Below are positions 15,474 to 24,285 of a stretch of DNA of 32,941 nucleotides, piece by piece. Source of the stretch: an uncultured Lachnospiraceae bacterium (lineage in GTDB: Bacteria; Bacillota; Clostridia; Lachnospirales; Lachnospiraceae); contig CACYTU010000019.1 of the NCBI GenBank assembly GCA_902777355.1, positions 1 through 32,941 of the forward strand. The letters run 5' to 3'. The position numbers and the translations under genes were made by a program. The notes under the pieces are model-generated. The model was not told the origin of the DNA and did not search any database. It worked only from the letters and a program-made list of their open reading frames with translations. Each line of letters opens with the position of its first letter. The first letter of the stretch is position 1.

Positions 15474-16385
15474 ATGGAATTCAGAAGTGCTGCCCTGGTC
15501 GGAGCAGGGGCAATCGGCGGTTTTTTTATCAAAGGACTTTCAGAGGCGCTCGGCAGCAGCTTTTGCCTTGTGGCAAGCGGGGAGAGGGCAGACCGCCTCA
15601 GAAAAAACGGTCTGGTGATCAACGGGGAGCAGGTTTATTTTAACGTGTGTTCTCCGCAGGAAGCCGCGGGAGCGGACCTGATCCTGGTCGCCACAAAATA
15701 TAATTCTCTTCCCGGGATTCTGGAGGATGTCAGGTATATGACCGGTCCGGGCACAACGGTGGTCAGCACTCTCAACGGTGTTGACAGTGAGGAGATTCTC
15801 GCCGAAGTCATCGGTCAGGAACACATTCTCAATGCCTTTATGATAGTGGCTTCCAGAAGAGTGGGGAACAAGGTGGACTATAACCTGGACGCGCAAGGTC
15901 TGATTTTCGGAGAAAAGGATACGCCTGAAAAAACGCCCCGCGCCCAGGCGCTGGATGACCTTCTCACAAAGGCGGGGATCTCGCATCGGTTCACTTCCAA
16001 AATCCTGACGGAACAGTGGCAGAAGTATGTGACCAATATCGGCAACAACCTTCCGCAGGCGATTCTGGGTGTTGGGTATCAGGCATATCTTGACAGCGAA
16101 CATGTCCGCTTTATTCATGACAGGCTGCAGGATGAAGTCATACGCGTGGCAGCTGCCAACGGGATCAATGTTCATCGCGATGAAAACTACTCCGGCCGCG
16201 TGATCCCTGAGGCCAGATTCTCCACACTGCAGGATCTGGACGCCGGAAGACGCACGGAGATAGAGATGTTTGCCGGAATACTGATGAAAAAGGCGGCAGA
16301 GGCGGGAATCGAAGTTCCTTATGTGACATATACCTACCACGCGATCAAGGCTCTTGAAGAAAAAAATGAGGGCCTGATCCGCTGA
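15474..16385 (+). CDS. Ketopantoate reductase-family dehydrogenase (PanE/ApbA-like)
   Basis: NADPH-dependent 2-dehydropantoate 2-reductase fold; true PanE makes pantoate for coenzyme A. The 303-residue protein has the Rossmann loop GAGAIGG at 10-16, STLNGVDSEE with the conserved Asn, the catalytic-Lys region EQWQKYVTNIGNN, and a helical C-terminal domain with NYSGR and TEIEMFAGI. Length is normal. ATG 15474 has AGAGGGA about 5 bases upstream. panB, panC and panD are absent nearby, and this family contains many paralogues of unknown substrate, so I do not assign panE firmly. It stands between a repeat-bearing gap and the M20 gene. Confidence 0.82.
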   Translation: MEFRSAALVGAGAIGGFFIKGLSEALGSSFCLVASGERADRLRKNGLVINGEQVYFNVCSPQEAAGADLILVATKYNSLPGILEDVRYMTGPGTTVVSTLNGVDSEEILAEVIGQEHILNAFMIVASRRVGNKVDYNLDAQGLIFGEKDTPEKTPRAQALDDLLTKAGISHRFTSKILTEQWQKYVTNIGNNLPQAILGVGYQAYLDSEHVRFIHDRLQDEVIRVAAANGINVHRDENYSGRVIPEARFSTLQDLDAGRRTEIEMFAGILMKKAAEAGIEVPYVTYTYHAIKALEEKNEGLIR

Positions 16386-16542
16386 GAAAGCGAAGATGTT
16401 TTCATTTGCCTTGAAAGCAGGGACGGTAATTCATTTTTGAGCTGCCTGGAAGAAGTGGCAGCAATTCAATTTTCATCTGCCGCGCAGCAGAGGTGACTGA
16501 CTAAAGAGAAGGAACGGAAGAGCGGAGGCAGTCTGCAGGGAT

Positions 16543-18249
16543 ATGAAAGTGCTGATTTTTTTACTGATAATATTTGTGACCGCATGCATTTCGGCGGCAG
16601 TCATCTGTTTTCTGCGCACCCTGCTGATGCCCACCCGGAAATCCGATTATCGGCCCGAATTCACGGAGAGAGGGATGGAAAAGGAAAGGGCTGAGCAATA
16701 CGCCCGAAAGCTGTCAGCCATGGTCTGCTATGACACTACTTCCTATCCTTTTTCAGACCAACACCCGGAGCAGCTGCAGGTGGAGCGGTTTCTGGGTTAT
16801 CACAAGGTACTGGAAGAACTCTTTCCCCTGGTGCACCGTCATCTGGAAAAAGTGGAGATCTCAGGGAGTCTTCTCTATTGCTGGAAAGGCAGGGCTTCTG
16901 ATCAGCCCATTGTTCTGATGGGACATCAGGACGTTGTACCTGTCGAAGGGGCATCCTGGGGAAGCGTCCCCGGATATAAAGCATCAGAGGGGGAGACAGA
17001 TCAGACTCGGGAAGATAAGACACCCCCGTATATTCCTGCGGAAACCGCCCTCCGGCCTAAGCCGGACCAGGCAGAGCCCGTTCAGGAAGACGGAGATGAA
17101 AAAACTAATGTTTCCGACAATTCTGAGCAATCAGCTCCCGGATCCGATGGTGGCTGGATCCGGCCGCCTTTTTCGGGAGAAATCGCGGATGGAAGGGTCT
17201 GGGGGAGAGGATCGGTCGACACAAAGTGCTCCTGCATGGCTTTTTTCCAGGCAGTCGAGGAACTCTTGCGGGAGGGATTTGTCCCTGCTCAGGATGTATA
17301 CCTGTCTTCCTCCTGTACCGAGGAGTGGGGAGGACCGGGATGCCAGGCCATCATCGACGAACTCGGAAGACGCGGAGTCAGGCCATGGCTGGTCTGCGAT
17401 GAGGGCGGCGGTATTTACACAGATCCCATGCCGGGAATCCGCGGCAATTTCGCCATGATCGGAGTCGGGGAAAAGGGCCGCGCCAATGTGAGATTTGTTG
17501 CCCGCGGCAAGGGCGGACACGCAAGTACCCCGCAGAAGAATTCACCTATCGCCAGGCTGGCCGCCTTTGTCTGCGATGTGGAGAAACACAGCCCCTTCCG
17601 GAGCAGTATGGAACCTCCGACCAGAGCCATGCTGGAGGCACTTGCTCCGTCGGCATCCTTCCCGATCCGCCTGATCCTGCAGAACCTGTGGCTCTTCAGA
17701 CGGCCGATCGAGCTGGTCACACCGCGGATCAATGGTCAGGCAGCCGCCATGCTGGGGACGACCATTACCTTTACCATGGCTTCGGGTTCCGACGCGGTCA
17801 ATGTCTTTCCGCAGGAAGCGACGCTGGGTGCCAACATGCGCTTTGTCCACCATCAGGATATGAAAGAGAGCCTGGAAATCATCAGCAGGATCGCCTCGCG
17901 GTACGGTCTTGAGACGGAAGTGGTCCAGGGGGCAGCCTGTACCGGCAAAGTCGACTTTAAAGGCAGGGCCTTCCGCTATATCGAGGAAACGGTTGAAAAG
18001 ACTTTCCCCGGATGTGTCACCAGCCCCTATATCCTCACCGCCGCGACCGACGCGGCATTCTACGATGCGGTCTGTGACAACTGCATTCGTTTCGCGCCTG
18101 TCATTTATGGACCTGAGGAGAAGAAGGGAATCCATGGTGTAAACGAGGCTCTCCCCTATGACTGCCTCCCGGGAGCAGTGGATTTTTTTAAAAACCTGGT
18201 CATTGGGCTCGAAGGGCAGGAAGAGCTTTCCCGGATGCCCGGCACTTGA
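16543..18249 (+). CDS. Membrane-anchored M20 family metallopeptidase with a disordered insertion
   Basis: A zinc-dependent amidohydrolase of the M20 group (ArgE/CPG2/PM20D1-like). In 568 residues there is one N-terminal membrane segment (3-25), then the catalytic domain: H128 in GHQDVVPVE, bridging D226 in GRGSVDTK, catalytic E260 and ligand E261 in CTEEWGG, a dimerisation domain with RGKGGHASTP, and the last ligand H531 in GIHGVNEA. Between H128 and D226 the family normally has about 30 residues; here there are 98, because a Glu/Asp/Pro/Thr-rich stretch of about 65 residues is inserted before WIRPPFSGE. ATG 16543 has a weak GCAGGGAT site. Substrate unknown; a peptide or N-acyl amino acid is most likely. 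Confidence 0.88.
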   Translation: MKVLIFLLIIFVTACISAAVICFLRTLLMPTRKSDYRPEFTERGMEKERAEQYARKLSAMVCYDTTSYPFSDQHPEQLQVERFLGYHKVLEELFPLVHRHLEKVEISGSLLYCWKGRASDQPIVLMGHQDVVPVEGASWGSVPGYKASEGETDQTREDKTPPYIPAETALRPKPDQAEPVQEDGDEKTNVSDNSEQSAPGSDGGWIRPPFSGEIADGRVWGRGSVDTKCSCMAFFQAVEELLREGFVPAQDVYLSSSCTEEWGGPGCQAIIDELGRRGVRPWLVCDEGGGIYTDPMPGIRGNFAMIGVGEKGRANVRFVARGKGGHASTPQKNSPIARLAAFVCDVEKHSPFRSSMEPPTRAMLEALAPSASFPIRLILQNLWLFRRPIELVTPRINGQAAAMLGTTITFTMASGSDAVNVFPQEATLGANMRFVHHQDMKESLEIISRIASRYGLETEVVQGAACTGKVDFKGRAFRYIEETVEKTFPGCVTSPYILTAATDAAFYDAVCDNCIRFAPVIYGPEEKKGIHGVNEALPYDCLPGAVDFFKNLVIGLEGQEELSRMPGT

Positions 18250-18264
18250 GAAAGCATACTGATT

Positions 18265-18292
18265 TTGATATCGTAAAAGAGAAGATTATTAA
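18265..18292 (+). promoter_or_regulatory. Candidate promoter for the ADP-ribosylglycohydrolase-macro gene
   Basis: TTGATA (18265-18270) is five of six for a -35 and is followed after 16 bases by TATTAA (18287-18292), four of six for a -10. A transcript would start near 18299, about 40 bases before the gene. Confidence 0.35.
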
Positions 18293-18338
18293 AGAAAAAT
18301 CGGAAAAGAAGAAGTGTAAAGAATAAGAGGTGCAGTTT

Positions 18339-20054
18339 ATGGAAAACAGGAACGGAAAAGCAGCGGATCAAAGTCTTCGCCGTGACCGCATCAGAGGCAG
18401 TCTGATCGGAGGGGCAGCGGGCGATGCGCTCGGCTATGCGATTGAATTTGATCGTGAAAAAAGTATTTTCAAAAAATACGGGAAAAGCGGAATCACTGAG
18501 TATGAATATGAACCTTTCTCAGGTAAGGCGATTATTTCTGACGACACTCAGATGACTCTTTTCACCGCCAACGGCATTCTCACTGCCCTGACAGCGTCCC
18601 GTCTGAACGGAAGCCCGGTTCCCGCGCGCAGGGCGGTCACTGCAGCCTATCTGGACTGGCTCCGCACTCAGGACATGGCTTATTCATTACATGGGAAAAA
18701 GGAAATTCCCCATATTAAGACAAAGAGCACCTGGCTGGCGGATGTGACTGAACTCTACAGCCAGAGGGCTCCCGGCAATACATGTCTCTCTGCTCTGTAC
18801 AGCCTCAAAGACGAGGGCCAGGCGCCGCTTGATTTTATAAAGACCCGCCCTAATAACAGCAAGGGCTGCGGCGCTGTCATGCGGCTGGCACCTATGGGAA
18901 TGATCGAATGCGACGGCCCCGTTGAATTGATCATGCAGGAAGGTGCGCAGCTGGGCGCGATCACACACGGGAATTCACTTGGTTTTATCCCCGGGGCAGT
19001 GCTGGCCCACATTATCCACAGGATCATTTTCCCGGAAAAGGAAATGACCCTGAAGGAGATTGTCCTCGACGCCAGGGATACCATGCAGAGAGTCTTCAAA
19101 GAGGATGAGAATCTGCCTGTTATGACGGACCTGATCGACAGGGCTGTTTCTCTCTCGGAAAACAGTGACAGTGACCTCAACAATATCCACGCTCTTGGAG
19201 AGGGCTGGGTAGGAGATGAAGCTCTGGCCATCGCCCTTTACTGTGCGCTCAGGCACTGCGATGACTTTTCGGCGGGGCTGATCGCGTCTGTAAACCATAA
19301 AGGGGACAGCGATTCCACAGGAGCTGTCACAGGGAACATTCTGGGGGCACTGTTTGGATTTGATGCCATTGAAGAGAAGTGGAAAAAGAATCTGGAACTA
19401 ATCGATGTGATTTTGGAACTGGCGGATGACATCTCAAAGGGATGCCCTGCTGACAGGGCGGCAATTGAAGCCGACGCCGACTGGTACAGGAAATATGTGC
19501 GCATGCAGTGGAAGCCGGACCAGAAGACCGGTGATGCCGGCGCCACAAAGATCCTGGCGGTCATGGGCGATATCACTGCCGATCAGGGGGTTGAGGCGAT
19601 CGCCAACGCGGCCAATACAAGCCTGCTCGGCGGAGGAGGCGTGGACGGAGCCATCCACCGCGCGGCAGGCCCTGACCTTTTGAAGGAATGCCGCACCCTC
19701 AACGGATGCAGGACCGGAGAGGCCAAGATCACAAAAGCTTACCGCCTTCCCTGCAAATATGTCATTCATACTCCCGGCCCCATCTGGTATGGGGGTGACA
19801 GCAATGAGCGTGAACTTCTAGCCTCCTGCTATCGCTCCTGCCTGCAGCTGGCGGTTGACAACGGGATCCGCTCGATCGCTTTCCCGTCCATTTCTACCGG
19901 TGTGTACTGCTTTCCTCTTGAAGAGGCTGCTGAGATTGCTGTCAAAACTGCCCGAAAGTTTGCCTCAGACCATCCCGGCAGACTTGATGTCATCAAATGG
20001 GTGCTTTTCGACAAGAGGACTTATGAGGCCTATAGGAGCAGAATCAAAGAATAA
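18339..20054 (+). CDS. ADP-ribosylglycohydrolase fused to a MacroD-type macrodomain
   Basis: Two enzymes that remove ADP-ribose sit in one 571-residue chain. Residues about 14-345 are an ADP-ribosylglycohydrolase (DraG/ARH, PF03747): GSLIGGAAGDALGYAIEFD, the metal site SDDTQM (D68, D69), ITHGNSLGFIPG, and a second metal motif GDSDSTGA (D323, D325). After a helical linker, residues 403-571 form a macrodomain: GDITADQGVEAIANAAN (N423, N426), LLGGGGVDGAIH, TGEAKITKAYRLP, YVIHTPGP and PSISTGVYCFP, the MacroD catalytic-loop pattern. All key residues look intact in both halves. ATG 18339 is chosen over GTG 18330 because AGAGG at 18327-18331 fits it. No ADP-ribosyltransferase or sirtuin is present in the window. 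The alpha-amylase begins 46 bases later. Confidence 0.92.
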   Translation: MENRNGKAADQSLRRDRIRGSLIGGAAGDALGYAIEFDREKSIFKKYGKSGITEYEYEPFSGKAIISDDTQMTLFTANGILTALTASRLNGSPVPARRAVTAAYLDWLRTQDMAYSLHGKKEIPHIKTKSTWLADVTELYSQRAPGNTCLSALYSLKDEGQAPLDFIKTRPNNSKGCGAVMRLAPMGMIECDGPVELIMQEGAQLGAITHGNSLGFIPGAVLAHIIHRIIFPEKEMTLKEIVLDARDTMQRVFKEDENLPVMTDLIDRAVSLSENSDSDLNNIHALGEGWVGDEALAIALYCALRHCDDFSAGLIASVNHKGDSDSTGAVTGNILGALFGFDAIEEKWKKNLELIDVILELADDISKGCPADRAAIEADADWYRKYVRMQWKPDQKTGDAGATKILAVMGDITADQGVEAIANAANTSLLGGGGVDGAIHRAAGPDLLKECRTLNGCRTGEAKITKAYRLPCKYVIHTPGPIWYGGDSNERELLASCYRSCLQLAVDNGIRSIAFPSISTGVYCFPLEEAAEIAVKTARKFASDHPGRLDVIKWVLFDKRTYEAYRSRIKE

Positions 20055-20100
20055 ATGATAGAAAAAGTATTTTTATGACGGAGATGATCGGAGAAAAAAG

Positions 20101-21573
20101 ATGTCAGTGAACAGGACAATGATGCAGTATTTTGAATGGTATCTGCCCAATGACGGTCTATGGTGGAAACGCTGTGCCGCAAAAGCGGAAAACCTCAAAG
20201 GAATCGGAATCACCGATGTCTGGCTTCCTCCCGCCTACAAAGGGACATCGCAGGACGATGTCGGATACGGGGTCTATGATATGTATGACCTTGGGGAGTT
20301 TGACCAGAAAGGTACAGTGCGGACCAAGTACGGCACGAAGGAGGAATACATCGACGCGATCCGGGCTTTTCATGAGGTCGGGATTCGTGTTTTCGCGGAT
20401 ATCGTACTCAATCACAGGATGGCGGCAGATGAGGCAGAGGATGTGCTCGCTGTCGCGGATTCTCCGGACGACCGCACGCAGCAGGTCGGCGGAGAGCGCA
20501 AAATCAGAGTCTGGTCCAAATTCACCTTTCCCGGAAGGAAGGGGAAATACAGTGATTTTATCTGGGATCACCGCCATTTTTCCGGTACCGATTACAATGA
20601 ATACAAAAAAGACGAGGGCCTGATCTACAGGTTTGCCGGTAAGCAATGGGTAGAGGACGCGGATCCCGAGAGAGGCAACTTTGATTACCTGATGGGAATG
20701 AACGTCGACATGAACAATCCGGAAGTCGCCGAGGAAATCCTCAGATGGCTTCTGTGGTATATCCGGGCTACCGGCATCGACGGCCTGCGCCTCGATGCGG
20801 TCAAACATATCAGTTTCAGCTTTTTCAAGGAACTGCTCTGCAAGGCCAGAGAGAAACTGAAGAAGGATCTCCCGGCGGTCGGAGAGTACTGGAACACAGA
20901 CCTGGGCCGTCTGCTCTACTACCTCGATGAAGTGGACGGGACGATGTCCCTGTTTGACGTCGCTCTGCACTACAACTTTTTTAACGCTTCCCAGGCAGGC
21001 GGCAGCTATGACCTGCGGCAGATTTTTGACAATACACTGATAAAAGAGAGACCGGACCACGCCGTGACATTTGTGGATAACCACGATACGCAGATCGGGC
21101 AGAGCCTGCAGTCATTTGTGGCGGACTGGTTCAAACCCATCGCCTATGCCATGATACTGCTTCGTCAGGATGGAATTCCGTGTGTGTTTTACTCGGATTA
21201 CTACGGGAATCCTGTAATGGACAGGCCCCTGGTACCCAATCTGGGCAAGATGATCAAGATCCGCCGCGGCTATGCCTACGGTGAGCAGGAGGACTACTTT
21301 GACGATCCCCATATCGTCGGGTTTGTGCGCAGGGGCACTGCCGACCACCCGGATTCGGGACTGGCAGTCGTTTTCAGCAATACAGATGACGGCCAAAAAC
21401 GCATGTACATGGGTAAGGAGTGCGCCGGGATCGTCTATCGCGATGCTCTCGGATGCTGCCTTGATCCTGTAGTCATCGATGAAGAAGGATTCGGAATATT
21501 CTCTACTAAAGGGCAGAATGTCTCGATCTATGTGCGTGAAGTCGGATTCGAGTACCTGGTGGTAACAGAGTAA
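20101..21573 (+). CDS. Cytoplasmic alpha-amylase, GH13 subfamily 5 type
   Basis: Hydrolyses internal alpha-1,4 bonds of starch, glycogen or maltodextrins. The 490-residue protein has no signal peptide, so it should act inside the cell on glycogen or imported dextrins. It begins MQYFEWYLPNDG after a few residues and has GYGVYDMYDLGEFDQKGTVR, ADIVLNHR, the nucleophile D232 in GLRLDAVKH, acid/base E262 in VGEYW and D329 in FVDNHDT, the full GH13 set. It matches the GH13_5 cytosolic amylase length. ATG 20101 has CGGAG 7 bases upstream. It closely follows the ADP-ribosylglycohydrolase-macro gene, with only 46 bases between, and may share its transcript; no functional link is known. Confidence 0.94.
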   Translation: MSVNRTMMQYFEWYLPNDGLWWKRCAAKAENLKGIGITDVWLPPAYKGTSQDDVGYGVYDMYDLGEFDQKGTVRTKYGTKEEYIDAIRAFHEVGIRVFADIVLNHRMAADEAEDVLAVADSPDDRTQQVGGERKIRVWSKFTFPGRKGKYSDFIWDHRHFSGTDYNEYKKDEGLIYRFAGKQWVEDADPERGNFDYLMGMNVDMNNPEVAEEILRWLLWYIRATGIDGLRLDAVKHISFSFFKELLCKAREKLKKDLPAVGEYWNTDLGRLLYYLDEVDGTMSLFDVALHYNFFNASQAGGSYDLRQIFDNTLIKERPDHAVTFVDNHDTQIGQSLQSFVADWFKPIAYAMILLRQDGIPCVFYSDYYGNPVMDRPLVPNLGKMIKIRRGYAYGEQEDYFDDPHIVGFVRRGTADHPDSGLAVVFSNTDDGQKRMYMGKECAGIVYRDALGCCLDPVVIDEEGFGIFSTKGQNVSIYVREVGFEYLVVTE

Positions 21574-21637
21574 AAAACTATTCCGATTCATTATTTTTAC
21601 TCCGGACGTTTTGGCCTGGAGCCGGCACAAACATCCC

Positions 21638-21683
21638 GGGATCCTTCACCGTTATAGCATGAGCGAAAACGGTGAAGGGTACC
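21638..21683 (+). terminator. Long stem-loop after the amylase gene, possibly a terminator
   Basis: CCTTCACCGTT (21643-21653) pairs perfectly with AACGGTGAAGG (21668-21678), and outer bases add a few more pairs (stem of about 15) around a 14-base loop. There is no T-tract after it, so it may be an RNA-stability or attenuation structure instead. Confidence 0.5.
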
Positions 21684-21728
21684 GCTCTTGCATATACAGT
21701 CTGCGGCATTCAGCCATAGGAACGAAAA

Positions 21729-23030
21729 ATGAGAGACGAAACGAATTATCCTGATTTGGAATCTTCCAATACAGACAGACAAAGGCCGGCAGGCGGAAGG
21801 CAGAGATCCGGCAGCCCGGAAAAGCCATTTCATACACAGGACGCAGGGAAAAGAAGGGGAAACGGTTCATCCAACGGAATAAAAAAACTGTTTACCAGTC
21901 CTTTTCCCTATTTTTTTATGGCTATACTGCTGACCGGTATCCTTCTTTTTTATGGAAAGCAGGATGCCGTACAGACAGCGTCGGTCCGGGATGAAAACCA
22001 GCCTGCACAGACTCAGGACGGAAACCTGCAGGATGAATCGATGATTGAAACTCAGGAAGAAATTCCTCAGGAGGACATCCCTCAGGAGGATATTTCTCAG
22101 GGCGAAATTCCGCTGAACGAAAACCCACAAGGCGAAAATCTACAGACCGAAAATCTGCAAAACGAAAATCCGCAGTCCGGAGTCCCACAGCCCGATAATA
22201 CGCAATCCGGATTCCCACAATCAGATGATCCACAGTCCGGAGTCCCGCAGCCCGATATTCCTCAGCCTGAAAATCCCCAGTCCGGGATTCCGGAGGGAGG
22301 CGCGCAGGCGGAAACTCCCGGCGAGAATCTCCAGGGCGGAGATCAGGCTGGAGATTCCCGGCAGGAGATTCCTGCCGACAACGTAAACCAGGGCAGCGAA
22401 AATACTGATTCCACAGACAGGGAGGATGACATCTCCGTACCTGTTCAGTCGATCACAATCACTGCGGGCACGGATGTCATGGCACAGGGCGACACATTGC
22501 AGCTCACTGCCACCGTATCTCCTTCGAATGCTGACAATACCGCCCTGCTTTGGTTTTCAGACGATGAGACGATCGCCAGAGTGTCCCAGGACGGACTGGT
22601 CACATCGGTGAGCGCCGGATATACCGTGATCTCCGCGGTTTCCAGCAACGGAATCCAGACCGATTTTCCAATCAATGTCTCTTCCTCCCGGAAAGTGATG
22701 ACTTTGACTGTCAGCACTGAATGTACGCAGAATGATAAGGTGGGAAGCAACTGGACTTACAGATATCTGATGAACGGAACCCCGATCCATGCTGTCCAGA
22801 ATATGATGGTTGAGGCGGGAAAAACGATCAGCCTGGAATCCGAGATCATAGAGCACGACGAACAGCCCGACCTGGGCTCTGCCGAGAACAATTATTATGT
22901 CAGACAGTCCGATCTTGAAGATGGATTTGAAATCAGGCAGGAAGTTTTTGTCCAGGAGAACAGACCCAAGCTGGCGGGTAATACGGCTTCCTTTGTTGTG
23001 ACATATCGTTTTTCTGACGCAGTCGAGTGA
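21729..23030 (+). CDS. Membrane-anchored surface protein with a 5-residue-repeat stalk and a Big_2 Ig-like domain
   Basis: In 433 residues: a charged cytosolic N-terminus (1-53), one membrane segment (about 56-75, FFMAILLTGILLFYG), then an extracellular stalk of about 110 residues built of degenerate 5-residue units such as IPQED, NPQGE, NLQTE, NPQSG and VPQPD. A more irregular Gln/Asp/Gly linker follows, then a bacterial Ig-like group 2 domain (about 238-318; VQSITITAGTDVMAQGDTLQ, ending FPINV), and a beta-rich C-terminal part of about 110 residues that I do not recognise. No sortase motif. Orientation (inside-to-outside) follows from the basic residues before the membrane segment. ATG 21729 has AGGAAC upstream. 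Adhesion or cell-wall binding is possible but not shown. Confidence 0.75.
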   Translation: MRDETNYPDLESSNTDRQRPAGGRQRSGSPEKPFHTQDAGKRRGNGSSNGIKKLFTSPFPYFFMAILLTGILLFYGKQDAVQTASVRDENQPAQTQDGNLQDESMIETQEEIPQEDIPQEDISQGEIPLNENPQGENLQTENLQNENPQSGVPQPDNTQSGFPQSDDPQSGVPQPDIPQPENPQSGIPEGGAQAETPGENLQGGDQAGDSRQEIPADNVNQGSENTDSTDREDDISVPVQSITITAGTDVMAQGDTLQLTATVSPSNADNTALLWFSDDETIARVSQDGLVTSVSAGYTVISAVSSNGIQTDFPINVSSSRKVMTLTVSTECTQNDKVGSNWTYRYLMNGTPIHAVQNMMVEAGKTISLESEIIEHDEQPDLGSAENNYYVRQSDLEDGFEIRQEVFVQENRPKLAGNTASFVVTYRFSDAVE

Positions 23031-23052
23031 TCGGATCCGAACAGAGAAAACC

Positions 23053-23126
23053 CGGGCAGGATCTGAACAGATCAGGAAACGGGCAGGATTTGAACAGATC
23101 AGGAAACGGACAGTATCTGAACACAG
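23053..23126 (+). repeat. 27-bp tandem repeat, about 2.7 copies
   Basis: CGGGCAGGATCTGAACAGAT starts at 23053, with further copies at 23080 and 23107. The first two differ by one base. It lies in the leader of the PHP gene; the period keeps a reading frame open but no start signal precedes it. Confidence 0.88.
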
Positions 23127-23194
23127 GGATCCGCTTTTTTTGCCCGGTCTTAACGGATGATTCTGAATGCTTTTCCGGAAGGAGATATTGTCTT

Positions 23195-23995
23195 TTGGAT
23201 TATACGAAAATGATTGCGAATTATCATACACATACCTGGCGGTGCAATCACGCATACGGGATTGAAAAGCAATATATCGAGAATGCAATCAGGGCAGGAA
23301 TGCGTATTCTGGGGTTTTCAGACCACACTCCATATCCTTTTCCAAAGGGTTATGTGGGACCGGATAAAATGCTGCCTTCCCAGCTCGAGGACTATGTGGA
23401 CACTGTTCTGCGCCTGCGGGACGAGTACCGCTCCGACATAGAAATCCACCTGGGCCTGGAGGCGGAGTACTACCCGCGGTTATGGGAGGGGCTGCTCCGT
23501 CTGATAGAACCCTATCCCATTGAGTACCTTCTTCTGGGTCAGCACTACATCCACAACGAATATGAAGGAGACCGCTATAACGGGAAACCGGGGCACGGAG
23601 AAGATGATCTGCGGCTTTACTGCAGCCAGTGCAAAGAGGCACTGGATACGGGCAGATTTCTCTATTTTGCCCATCCGGATCTCATCAATTTCAGCGGAGA
23701 TCCGGCCCTTTACGATGATGAGATGACCGCTCTTTGCCGCTTCTGCAAGGAGCGCGGCATTCCGCTGGAAATGAACCTTCTGGGTGTCCGACAGGACAGG
23801 AACTATCCCGACAGACGGTTCTGGCAGATTGCCGCAAAAGAGGGAAATACCCTGATCTACGGAACCGATGCCCACTGGCCTGAACATGTATATTCTCCTG
23901 AAGTGATCCGCAAGGCGGACAGGCTTCTGGAGAGCTATGGGATCCCGCGCGACCGCCTGCTGACGACCCTGCCTCTGAGCGGCTCTGCCTGCTGA
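23195..23995 (+). CDS. PHP-domain phosphatase, histidinol-phosphatase (HisK) type
   Basis: A metal-dependent phosphoesterase of the PHP family; HisK members convert histidinol phosphate to histidinol. The 266-residue product has YHTHTWRCNHA (H11, H13, H19) near the start, GFSDHTPYPF, GLEAEYYP, a conserved LLLGQHYI stretch, FAHPDLINF and IYGTDAHWPEH, which supply the metal ligands. The start is taken as TTG 23195 because GGAGAT (23181-23186) lies 8 bases before it; ATG 23210 is 23 bases away from that site. The frame stays open to 23027, but that stretch is the 27-bp repeat. No other his gene is nearby, so the substrate may differ. The last 14 codons form the first unit of a long tandem repeat. 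Confidence 0.86.
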   Translation: MDYTKMIANYHTHTWRCNHAYGIEKQYIENAIRAGMRILGFSDHTPYPFPKGYVGPDKMLPSQLEDYVDTVLRLRDEYRSDIEIHLGLEAEYYPRLWEGLLRLIEPYPIEYLLLGQHYIHNEYEGDRYNGKPGHGEDDLRLYCSQCKEALDTGRFLYFAHPDLINFSGDPALYDDEMTALCRFCKERGIPLEMNLLGVRQDRNYPDRRFWQIAAKEGNTLIYGTDAHWPEHVYSPEVIRKADRLLESYGIPRDRLLTTLPLSGSAC

Positions 23996-24240
23996 CGGCC
24001 ATGTCTTCGGGCGCAACCGCCTGCTGACGACTATGCCTCTGAGCGGTCCCGCCTGCTTATGACCATACCTCCGGGCGAACCTGCCTGCTGACAGCCTCGC
24101 CTGCTGACGACTATGCCTCTGAGCGGCCCCGCCTGCTTATGATCATACCTCTGGGCGAACCTGCCTGCTGACAGCCTCGCCTGCTGACGACTATGCCTCC
24201 GGGCAGAACCGCCTGCTTATGACCATATCTCCGGATGGGT
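23955..24240 (+). repeat. Ten-unit 32/16-bp tandem array beginning inside the PHP gene
   Basis: GCCTGCT-led units begin at 23955, 23987, 24019, 24051, 24083, 24099, 24131, 24163, 24179 and 24211; spacing is 32 bases except two of 16. A higher-order 80-bp pattern (32+32+16) is visible from 24019. The PHP stop codon TGA (23993-23995) is part of unit 2, whose GCCTGCTGA recurs along the array. It ends about 45 bases before the GNAT-Nudix start. There are no unique spacers, so it is not CRISPR. Confidence 0.95.
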
Positions 24241-24285
24241 CTGATGTCCTGGCAGGAACTGACTGTAGAAAAAGGAATTGTTAAA

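Noticed and set aside
15208-15618. 136-codon frame between the SF1 and reductase genes
   Set aside because: It overlaps both genes in other frames and is mostly the 40-bp repeat.
23955-24240. CRISPR array candidate
   Set aside because: Units are contiguous with no unique spacers, vary in step (32 and 16 bp), and overlap a coding end; no cas genes are present.
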